Below, piece after piece: positions 1-5,541 of a stretch of DNA of 5,541 nt. How positions within the stretch are numbered: position 1 is the stretch's first letter; each line of letters opens with the position of its first letter. The notes under the pieces are model-generated. The model did not search any database. It was not told the DNA's origin and was given only the letters and a program-made list of their open reading frames with translations. The position numbers were made by a program, and so were the translations under genes. The DNA is from an uncultured Christensenellaceae bacterium (GTDB taxonomy: Bacteria; Bacillota; Clostridia; Christensenellales; UBA1242). The stretch is from assembly GCA_949902685.1 (NCBI GenBank), contig CATLDS010000048.1, positions 1-5,541 on the forward strand. Reading direction: 5' to 3'.

Positions 1-1574
1 GGAAATGTCCGGACTGCGGTAGAGAAATTAAACCTGCTACTGAAGAGGCATATTTTTTCAAAATGAGTCATTATACCAATAGACTCATTAAGCACATTCT
101 CACACATCCTGAATTTATTCAGCCCGTAGCTAGACGAAACGAAATGTTAAATAACTTCTTGCTAGCTGATGAATTCGTAGGCAAGAGCGAGATTGAAATT
201 TTATCTGCGATAGAGAAAGGGAATTTAAAAACTAAACTCCAAGACTTATGTGTATCTCGTACATCTTTTAAGTGGGGAATACCAGTTGATTTTGATGATA
301 GGCATGTTGTATATGTGTGGTTAGATGCTCTTAATAACTATATTACAGGAATTGGTTACGATACAGATAAATCATCGGCTCAGTATAGAAAACTTTGGCC
401 TGCAGATGTGCAGATTATAGGTAAAGATATAGTTCGTTTCCATGTTATTTATTGGCCAATTTTCTTAATGGCCTTAGGTGAATCTTTACCTAAGCAAGTA
501 CTTGGACATCCATGGCTTATTCAAGGTGGTGAGAAGATGAGTAAGTCGAAAGGCAACGTCCTATACGCAGATGATCTATCTAGCGTATTTGGTGTGGATA
601 GCGTGCGATATTATGTTTTACGTGAACTTGGACAGGTGGACGATGGTAACATCACATGGGAAGCTATAGTTGAGCGAAATAATACCGATTTAGCAAATGT
701 GCTAGGTAACTTAGTCAAACGTACTATTGGTATGAGCAATCAGTATTTCGGTGGAAATATTAAGGACTATAATGTTAAAGAGTCTGTAGATGATGATCTA
801 AAGGCTGTAGTAACCACTTGTAGAAACAAAGTATTCTCCAAGATGAATGAATATAAGGTATTAGAAGCTCTAGAAGAATTATGGGTGTTATATAGGCGTG
901 CGAATAAATATATTGATGAGAATGAGCCTTGGGTTTTAAATAAAGACGAAAGCAAGAAGCCTAGATTATCTTCGGTGCTATATAATCTACTTGAGTCCAT
1001 TAATATTGGTGCGAATTTATTACTTCCATTCATACCGGAAAGTGCAGAGAAGATTATGAATGAGTTAGGAGTAAAATCGAGATGTTATGATAATTTAGAC
1101 AAATTTGGTCTAGAGAAAGAATATAAAGTAACAGCTAATCCTGAGATATTATTTGAGCGTATTCGTTTAAGTGATATTCAATCTCAAATTGACGAAATTG
1201 TCGCCAAACAAAAGTTAGAAAATGCTCCATTAATAGAATTTAAAAAGGCAGAAGAAATTACAATAGATGATTTTGCTAAAGTTCAAATGAAAGTTGGACT
1301 GGTGCTTGAGTGTGAGAACGTTCCAAAATCGAAACTTTTACATTCCACCGTGCGTGTCGGGACAAAAACATTATCAATTCTAAGTGGAATTGCAAAGCAA
1401 TATACTCCAGCACAGATGGTGGGTAAAAAAGTGATAGTTGTCACCAATTTACCACCTAGAGAGATGAAAGGTTTGCTAAGTGAAGGAATGATAATTTGTG
1501 CAGAAGATGAGAGTGGAAATCTGTCAATTATTAGTCCAGAGAAGAACATGCCAGATGGTAGTTCAATAAGTTAA
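1..1574 (+). CDS. metG: Methionyl-tRNA synthetase, 5'-truncated by window edge
   Basis: This cytoplasmic class I enzyme charges tRNA-Met with methionine using ATP. The open frame starts at base 3, and bases 1-2 finish the preceding codon. The first visible residues, KCPDCG then YFFKMS, are the second half of the zinc knuckle, so the ATG at 63 is internal. About 140 N-terminal residues, including the HIGH signature, are missing. Seen in order: a WGIPV/VYVWLDALNNYITG core (about 270-360), GKDIVRFH (421-444), the KMSKS loop (534-548), the helical anticodon-binding domain with RRANKYIDENEPW (893-931), and a C-terminal OB-fold tRNA-binding domain of the Trbp111/EMAP-II type (about 1257-1571, with VPKSKLL and SGIAK). 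The frame is intact to TAA at 1572. An insertion of about 22 residues (162-227) lies between NNFL and the LQDLCVSRTSF segment. A terminator follows at once, so metG is probably transcribed separately from the gyrase genes. Confidence 0.97.
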   Translation, partial: KCPDCGREIKPATEEAYFFKMSHYTNRLIKHILTHPEFIQPVARRNEMLNNFLLADEFVGKSEIEILSAIEKGNLKTKLQDLCVSRTSFKWGIPVDFDDRHVVYVWLDALNNYITGIGYDTDKSSAQYRKLWPADVQIIGKDIVRFHVIYWPIFLMALGESLPKQVLGHPWLIQGGEKMSKSKGNVLYADDLSSVFGVDSVRYYVLRELGQVDDGNITWEAIVERNNTDLANVLGNLVKRTIGMSNQYFGGNIKDYNVKESVDDDLKAVVTTCRNKVFSKMNEYKVLEALEELWVLYRRANKYIDENEPWVLNKDESKKPRLSSVLYNLLESINIGANLLLPFIPESAEKIMNELGVKSRCYDNLDKFGLEKEYKVTANPEILFERIRLSDIQSQIDEIVAKQKLENAPLIEFKKAEEITIDDFAKVQMKVGLVLECENVPKSKLLHSTVRVGTKTLSILSGIAKQYTPAQMVGKKVIVVTNLPPREMKGLLSEGMIICAEDESGNLSIISPEKNMPDGSSIS

Positions 1575-1581
1575 AAGATAG

Positions 1582-1618
1582 AAAATTGCCGAAAAATAAT
1601 GGCAATTTTTTGTTTTTT
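1582..1618 (+). terminator. Rho-independent terminator of metG
   Basis: A perfect 9-bp stem pairs AAAATTGCC (1582-1590) with GGCAATTTT (1601-1609) around a 10-base loop. It is followed by a T-rich tract, TTTTTT-G-TTTTTT, covering 1606-1618. It begins 7 bases after the metG stop. The A-rich stretch 1573-1581 can also pair with the T tract through A-U and G-U pairs, which is common in intrinsic terminators. On the opposite strand the stem is followed only by CTATCTTTT, so termination in that direction would be weaker. Confidence 0.88.
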
Positions 1619-1680
1619 CATAGATGTTAGAAAAACTGACAAAAATATCTAAAATATAGGGTAAATCGCGGATTAATTGC

Positions 1681-1709
1681 TTGTTTATTTTTGCTAATTT
1701 TGTTATAAT
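1681..1709 (+). promoter_or_regulatory. Candidate sigma-A promoter for gyrBA, extended -10
   Basis: A perfect -10 hexamer TATAAT (1704-1709) is preceded by TG one base upstream (1701-1702), which makes an extended -10. The best-placed -35 is TTGTTT (1681-1686) with a 17-base spacer. It matches TTGACA at only three of six positions, but an extended -10 can compensate for a poor -35. The predicted start lies near 1715-1717, giving a leader of about 75 bases before the gyrB ATG. The assignment rests on sequence pattern alone in AT-rich DNA. Confidence 0.6.
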
Positions 1710-1729
1710 TACATTATATTATATATAAT
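1700..1729 (+). promoter_or_regulatory. Possible second, overlapping gyrB promoter
   Basis: TTGTTA (1700-1705, four of six matches to the -35 consensus) is followed after 18 bases by TATAAT (1724-1729). It would fire in the same direction as the upstream candidate, starting near 1736. Its -35 overlaps the -10 of the first candidate, so the two could not be bound at the same time. It may be a chance match in AT-rich sequence. Confidence 0.3.
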
Positions 1730-1733
1730 GTAA
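1709..1733. repeat. Perfect AT-rich inverted repeat at the gyrB promoter
   Basis: The 11-base arms TTACATTATAT (1709-1719) and ATATAATGTAA (1723-1733) are exact reverse complements around the 3-base centre TAT. The repeat begins at the last base of the -10 at 1704-1709 and covers the predicted transcription start. The position would suit a repressor operator. The symmetry could also simply come from a TATAAT on each strand. A hairpin with these arms would contain almost no G-C pairs and there is no adjacent T tract, so it is not a terminator. Confidence 0.6.
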
Positions 1734-1741
1734 ATTTTCAA
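1713..1741 (-). promoter_or_regulatory. Possible divergent minus-strand promoter
   Basis: Read on the minus strand, TTGAAA (complement of 1736-1741, five of six matches) is followed after exactly 17 bases by a perfect TATAAT (complement of 1713-1718). It would start transcription near 1706, heading leftward toward the metG 3' end. No minus-strand gene lies there, so any product would be a short non-coding or antisense RNA. As a consensus match it is better than the plus-strand candidates, but such matches occur by chance in AT-rich DNA. Confidence 0.3.
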
Positions 1742-1778
1742 TAATTAAGTTGATTGTTTTCGGTTTTTATTAATTAAT

Positions 1779-1783
1779 AGGAG
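1779..1783 (+). promoter_or_regulatory. Ribosome-binding site of gyrB
   Basis: AGGAG sits 8 bases upstream of the ATG at 1792, the usual Bacillota spacing. It fixes the gyrB start, which also agrees with where GyrB family proteins begin. Confidence 0.9.
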
Positions 1784-1791
1784 TATATAAA

Positions 1792-3744
1792 ATGACAGAT
1801 GAATTAAAGGTAACCAATGAGTATGGGGCTAGTGCCATTCAAGTTTTAGAGGGATTAGAGCCTGTTAGAAAACGTCCCGGAATGTACATAGGTTCTACGG
1901 ATGAGCGAGGTTTACATCACCTTGTGACAGAGATTGTGGACAATTCTATTGATGAGGCGTTGGCTGGTTATTGTAACGAGATTAGTGTTGTACTTTTGGC
2001 GGATGGTTCAGTTTCGGTCGCCGATAATGGTCGTGGTATTCCAACTGGTATTCATGCGAAAGAGGGCATCAGTGCTGCAGAGTTGGTGTTAACTAAACTT
2101 CATGCTGGTGGTAAATTTGGCGGAGGCGGATACAAGATTTCGGGCGGTCTACATGGAGTTGGTTTATCCGTTGTTAATGCGTTGAGCGAGACACTACTTC
2201 TTGATATTAACCAGAATGGCAATCACTATCACCAAGAGTATCATCGTGGTGTGCCAGTTGATAGATTAACAGTCGTTGGACAGAGCGATACAACTGGAAC
2301 AAAGGTTACATTTAAGCCTGATTTCGAGATTTTCCCTATCACCGAATTTAACTATGATGTATTGAAGGCTAGACTAAGAGAGATTGCATTCCTTAATAAA
2401 GGTCTTAGAATATGCATCAAAGATGAACGCGAAGGTAAAGAGCAAGAGAATGTATATCAGTTCATGGGTGGTATTCAAGAGTTCGTGGCAGACCTCACTG
2501 CTAACAAGAACTGTGTATTCCCAGAACCGATTTATGTGGATAAGATTTATCATTATAAGCGCAAGGACGAGAATGGCAAAGCTCAAGATGCCACTTGTGA
2601 AATAGAATTTAGTTTTCAATACACTGATACATACACTGAGAATATTCATAGTTATTGTAACAACATTAACACGGAAGAGGGTGGTAAACACGTAGACGGG
2701 TTTAAGAATAGTCTTATGAAGGCCGTAAATGAATATGCCATTGAAAACAAACTTATTAAAGACAAACAGAAACTCTCAGGAGAGGATACTAGAGAGGGCA
2801 TAATAGCTGTAATATCAGTTAAAGTGGAAGAGCCACAATTTGAAGGACAGACCAAGACTAAGCTTGGTACTGACGAGATTAAGACATATACTGCTAAGGC
2901 AATGGAGGAATTCTTTAAAGATTATTTAGAAGAGCATCCAAAAGAGAGTAAAGAATTAATCAATAAGTGTATGCTATCTCAACGTGCACGAGAGGCTGCT
3001 CGTAACGCACGAGAGGATACTAGACGTAAGAGTGCATTGGAGTCTACAACATTGCCTGGTAAACTGGCAGATTGTAGTAGCAAAGATGCTAGCCAGTGTG
3101 AGATATTCATAGTAGAGGGAGACTCGGCAGGTGGTACGGCGAAGAACGGTCGTGATAGACGTTTCCAAGCAATCTTGCCACTACGTGGAAAAATACTTAA
3201 TGTTGAGAAGACGAGACTAGCACGCGCTCTAGAAAATGCGGAAATTAATGCTATGATTACTGCTTTTGGTTGCGGAATATATGAAAACTGTGACCCTAAG
3301 AAATTAAGATATGATAAGATTATCATTATGACAGATGCCGATGTGGATGGTAGTCATATTGAGATATTGATGTTGACATTTTTCTTTAGATATATGCGTC
3401 CGCTGATTGAACAAGGACATGTGTATATAGCACAACCGCCTCTTTATAAAGTTTCTCGTGGTAAGCAAGTTAATTACTATTATTCGGAAGAGGAAAAAGA
3501 GTCCGCTCTTAATGGTAGTGAAAAAGGTTACGAAGTGCAGAGATATAAAGGTCTAGGAGAGATGGATACTGATCAACTATGGGAAACTACTATGGATCCA
3601 GAGACTCGAACTTTAAAGAAAGTTACCATGAAAGATGAAGTTACATGTAATGAAGTTTTTGATTTGTTAATGGGGGATAGACCTGAGGCAAGACGCGAGT
3701 TCATTGAGAAATACGCTACGTTAGTTAAAAATCTCGATGTCTAG
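1792..3744 (+). CDS. gyrB: DNA gyrase subunit B, complete
   Basis: This is the ATPase and Toprim subunit of gyrase, which pairs with GyrA to introduce negative supercoils. It has 650 residues; Bacillus GyrB has about 640. The N-terminal GHKL ATPase (about 1-225) shows the catalytic Glu47 and Asn51 in EIVDNSIDEALAG, Asp78 in ADNGRGIP, and the glycine-rich ATP lid (105-125). The transducer domain carries the ATP-contacting lysine in QTK (353-355). The Toprim domain has Glu442 in EGDSAGG and the Asp515/Asp517 metal pair in TDADVDG. QRYKGLGEMD follows, and the protein ends NLDV as in other Firmicutes. Toprim residues contacted by quinolones look wild-type (Asp444, Arg465). There are two oddities: a hairpin about 12 residues longer near 250-266 in the transducer, and Glu524 where Arg is usual after DGxHI. 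The firmicute-type sequence and adjacent gyrA favour GyrB over ParE. The frame is intact. Confidence 0.98.
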   Translation: MTDELKVTNEYGASAIQVLEGLEPVRKRPGMYIGSTDERGLHHLVTEIVDNSIDEALAGYCNEISVVLLADGSVSVADNGRGIPTGIHAKEGISAAELVLTKLHAGGKFGGGGYKISGGLHGVGLSVVNALSETLLLDINQNGNHYHQEYHRGVPVDRLTVVGQSDTTGTKVTFKPDFEIFPITEFNYDVLKARLREIAFLNKGLRICIKDEREGKEQENVYQFMGGIQEFVADLTANKNCVFPEPIYVDKIYHYKRKDENGKAQDATCEIEFSFQYTDTYTENIHSYCNNINTEEGGKHVDGFKNSLMKAVNEYAIENKLIKDKQKLSGEDTREGIIAVISVKVEEPQFEGQTKTKLGTDEIKTYTAKAMEEFFKDYLEEHPKESKELINKCMLSQRAREAARNAREDTRRKSALESTTLPGKLADCSSKDASQCEIFIVEGDSAGGTAKNGRDRRFQAILPLRGKILNVEKTRLARALENAEINAMITAFGCGIYENCDPKKLRYDKIIIMTDADVDGSHIEILMLTFFFRYMRPLIEQGHVYIAQPPLYKVSRGKQVNYYYSEEEKESALNGSEKGYEVQRYKGLGEMDTDQLWETTMDPETRTLKKVTMKDEVTCNEVFDLLMGDRPEARREFIEKYATLVKNLDV

Positions 3745-3747
3745 GAG
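3743..3747 (+). promoter_or_regulatory. Ribosome-binding site of gyrA, overlapping gyrB stop
   Basis: AGGAG begins inside the gyrB TAG stop codon (3742-3744) and lies 6 bases before the gyrA ATG at 3754. The overlap means that ribosomes finishing gyrB sit on the gyrA initiation site, consistent with translational coupling and roughly matched subunit production. Confidence 0.9.
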
Positions 3748-3753
3748 AAAAAT

Positions 3754-5541
3754 ATGAAAGATAAAGAAACTTTTACTAAAATAGATAATACTAGATACAT
3801 TGATATAGATGTAGAACATGAAATGAAAGAATCATTTATCGCCTATGCTATGGCGGTAAATGTTTCACGTGCTATACCTGATGTTCGAGATGGATTGAAA
3901 CCTGTACATAGACGTATTATGTATGCTATGAATGAAATAGGACTTACCAGTGATAAACCTTTTAGAAAAAGTGTTAAAGTGGTAGGTGAAGTGCTAGGTA
4001 AGTACCACCCACACGGAGATACTTCTGTGTACGATGCTATGGTGCGTATGGCACAAGATTTTACTATCAACGAACCTCTAGTTGACGGTCATGGTAATTA
4101 CGGTAATGTGGATGGTGACGGTGCGGCAGCGATGCGTTATACTGAAGCGAGGTTAAGTAAAATCGCGGGAGAGTTATTACGAGACATAGATAAAGATACA
4201 GTAGATTTCACTCCTAATTTCGATGCAACTGCTTTAGAGCCAAAGGTTTTGCCTAGTAGATTTCCAAATCTATTGGTCAATGGTAGTGATGGTATCGCTG
4301 TGGGTATGGCTACTTACATACCGCCACACAATTTAAATGAAGTTATCAATGCTGTAGTGGCAATGATAGATAATCCTAACATTACTATTGATGAAATTAT
4401 GGAGTGTATTCCAGCTCCAGATTTTCCTACGGGTGGAGAAATACTTGCTAACGCAGCCATTCGTGAAGCATACAAGACAGGTCATGGTGGTATTGTTATG
4501 CGTGCGAAGGCTGAAATTGAGTCATACGATTCTGGTAAGCGATGGAGAATAGTTGTTCATGCTATACCATATCAAGTAAATAAAGCCAAACTAATTCAAC
4601 AGATTGCTGTATTAGTGAAAAACAAAAAGATTGAAGGTATATCGGATATTCGTGATGAATCGGATAGAGACGGTATGCGTATCGTAGTAGAATTAAAAAA
4701 GGATGCCAATCCGCAGATTGTCCTTAATCTACTATATAAGCAAACTCAATTACAATTATCTACTGGTATTAATTTGCTGGCATTGGTTAATGGAGAACCG
4801 AAAGTATTAAATCTGCAGGAAATCTTGTTCTATTACCTTAACTTCCAGAGAGAAGTTATCACAAGGCGTACGAGATACGAATTGAACAAGGCGGAAGAAC
4901 GTGAGCATATATTAGCTGGACTTGTTATAGCTGTTAATAATATTGATGAAGTTATTAAGATTATTAAAGAAAGTAGTGATAAATCTAATGCTATGGCAAA
5001 ATTGCAAGAACGATTTGCTCTGTCCGAGCGCCAAGCCAATGCTATATTAGAGATGAAATTATCTCGATTGACAGGTTTAGAGGTGAATAAACTCAAGGCA
5101 GAATTGGATGAGTTAGAAGTAACAATCGCTAATTTGAAAGCAATTCTTGCAGATGATGGTAAGATTAACGAGATTATAAAGAACGAGTTATTAGAGATTA
5201 AAGCCAAATACCCTACTCCTAGAAAGAGCGAAATTGTTTTAGATTACGATGGTATTGATATCGGTGATTTGATTGAACGTCAAGAAGTGGTTGTATCATT
5301 AACCAGTCAAGGTTATGTCAAGAGATTACCAGTCAGTGAATATAAATCTCAGCATAGAGGTGGTCGAGGAGTCAATGCTCATAAGACTAAGGAAGAAGAT
5401 TTTGTTACAGATGTATTCGCTGTTAATAGTCATGACGATTTAATGTTCTTCTCAACATTTGGCAAGGTGTATATATTGAAAGCATACGTTATTCCTGAGG
5501 CTGGTAGACAGAACAAAGGTAGAGCGTTGGTCAATCTATTG
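3754..5541 (+). CDS. gyrA: DNA gyrase subunit A, 3'-truncated by window edge
   Basis: This is the DNA cleavage and wrapping subunit of gyrase. The frame is open from the ATG to the last base (596 codons). Full-length GyrA is usually 800-880 residues, so most of the C-terminal beta-pinwheel is missing. The N-terminal breakage-reunion domain shows KPVHRR (49-54), YHPHGD (84-89) and catalytic Tyr129 in AAMRYTE. In the quinolone-determining region the position equal to E. coli Ser83 is Thr90, while Asp94 matches Asp87. The coiled-coil and C-gate region includes [17 protein letters not shown] (420-436). The first C-terminal blade carries the GyrA box QHRGGRG (533-539, bases 5350-5370), which identifies GyrA rather than ParC. 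The gene starts 9 bases after gyrB and is very probably cotranscribed with it. Asn36 and Tyr188 replace residues that I recall as usually Ile (in SVIV) and Asn (in ATNIPPHN). Confidence 0.97.
   Translation, partial: MKDKETFTKIDNTRYIDIDVEHEMKESFIAYAMAVNVSRAIPDVRDGLKPVHRRIMYAMNEIGLTSDKPFRKSVKVVGEVLGKYHPHGDTSVYDAMVRMAQDFTINEPLVDGHGNYGNVDGDGAAAMRYTEARLSKIAGELLRDIDKDTVDFTPNFDATALEPKVLPSRFPNLLVNGSDGIAVGMATYIPPHNLNEVINAVVAMIDNPNITIDEIMECIPAPDFPTGGEILANAAIREAYKTGHGGIVMRAKAEIESYDSGKRWRIVVHAIPYQVNKAKLIQQIAVLVKNKKIEGISDIRDESDRDGMRIVVELKKDANPQIVLNLLYKQTQLQLSTGINLLALVNGEPKVLNLQEILFYYLNFQREVITRRTRYELNKAEEREHILAGLVIAVNNIDEVIKIIKESSDKSNAMAKLQERFALSERQANAILEMKLSRLTGLEVNKLKAELDELEVTIANLKAILADDGKINEIIKNELLEIKAKYPTPRKSEIVLDYDGIDIGDLIERQEVVVSLTSQGYVKRLPVSEYKSQHRGGRGVNAHKTKEEDFVTDVFAVNSHDDLMFFSTFGKVYILKAYVIPEAGRQNKGRALVNLL

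Noticed and set aside
63..65. ATG at 63 as the start of the methionyl-tRNA synthetase gene
   Set aside because: The same frame is open back to base 3 and encodes the conserved CPDCG zinc knuckle and YFFKMS, so this Met is internal.
1664..1674. AATC-GCG-GATT inverted repeat in the intergenic region
   Set aside because: Four-base arms are too short to distinguish from chance.
1677..1682. TTGCTT as the gyrB -35 element
   Set aside because: It would leave a 21-base spacer to the TATAAT at 1704, too long for a sigma-A promoter. TTGTTT at 1681 gives 17.
1769..1778. ATTAATTAAT palindrome just before the gyrB ribosome-binding site
   Set aside because: It is only ten A/T bases long, expected by chance in this composition, and has no partner site or stable structure.
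1575..1791. Replication origin with DnaA boxes beside gyrB
   Set aside because: The region is AT-rich and next to gyrB, but by eye I find no TTATNCACA-like box on either strand and no dnaA or dnaN nearby.
2374..2691. Minus-strand and off-frame open frames inside metG, gyrB and gyrA (for example 767-1033, 1283-1549, 2979-3326, 4833-5207)
   Set aside because: All lie within strongly conserved genes on the plus strand, resemble no protein I know, and lack convincing ribosome-binding sites. They are shadow frames.
1792..5541. Topoisomerase IV (parE-parC) instead of gyrase
   Set aside because: The A subunit has a GyrA box (QHRGGRG, 5350-5370), which ParC lacks, and the Toprim motif reads TDADVDG rather than the TDADTDG typical of ParE.

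Overview
This is ordinary housekeeping DNA from a low-GC bacterium. Three genes lie head to tail on the plus strand: the 3' part of a methionyl-tRNA synthetase gene (metG), a complete DNA gyrase B gene (gyrB), and the first 596 codons of DNA gyrase A (gyrA), which runs off the right edge. The AT-rich composition, strong AGGAG ribosome-binding sites, Firmicute-type GyrB sequence (the stretch around the QTK lysine, ending NLDV), C-terminal tRNA-binding domain on MetG, and Thr at the GyrA quinolone-contact position all suggest Bacillota, probably a Clostridia-like and perhaps uncultured lineage. That placement is inference. Tryptophan is encoded by TGG and no in-frame TGA was seen in the three genes, so a Mollicutes-type code is not indicated.

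Layout: positions 1-1574 hold metG, lacking its start, catalytic HIGH region and first zinc cysteine pair. Positions 1575-1791 (217 bases) are the only substantial intergenic region. It holds a rho-independent terminator for metG (1582-1618), a gyrB promoter region with an extended -10 (1681-1709), a perfect AT-rich palindrome (1709-1733) built from mirrored -10-like elements, and a clear Shine-Dalgarno site. Positions 1792-3744 are gyrB. A 9-base gap follows, in which the gyrA ribosome-binding site overlaps the gyrB stop codon. Positions 3754-5541 are gyrA, which includes the catalytic tyrosine, the coiled coil and the first blade of the C-terminal domain with its GyrA box.

gyrB and gyrA form a classic two-gene operon. 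Their products assemble as an A2B2 heterotetramer that introduces negative supercoils using ATP. metG appears to be a separate upstream transcription unit. I found no mobile element, CRISPR array, RNA gene or unknown protein. The points most worth checking are the mirrored promoter-like elements at the gyrB start region, a 22-residue insertion in MetG, and a few substitutions at normally conserved gyrase positions. I see no evidence for a new biological system here.
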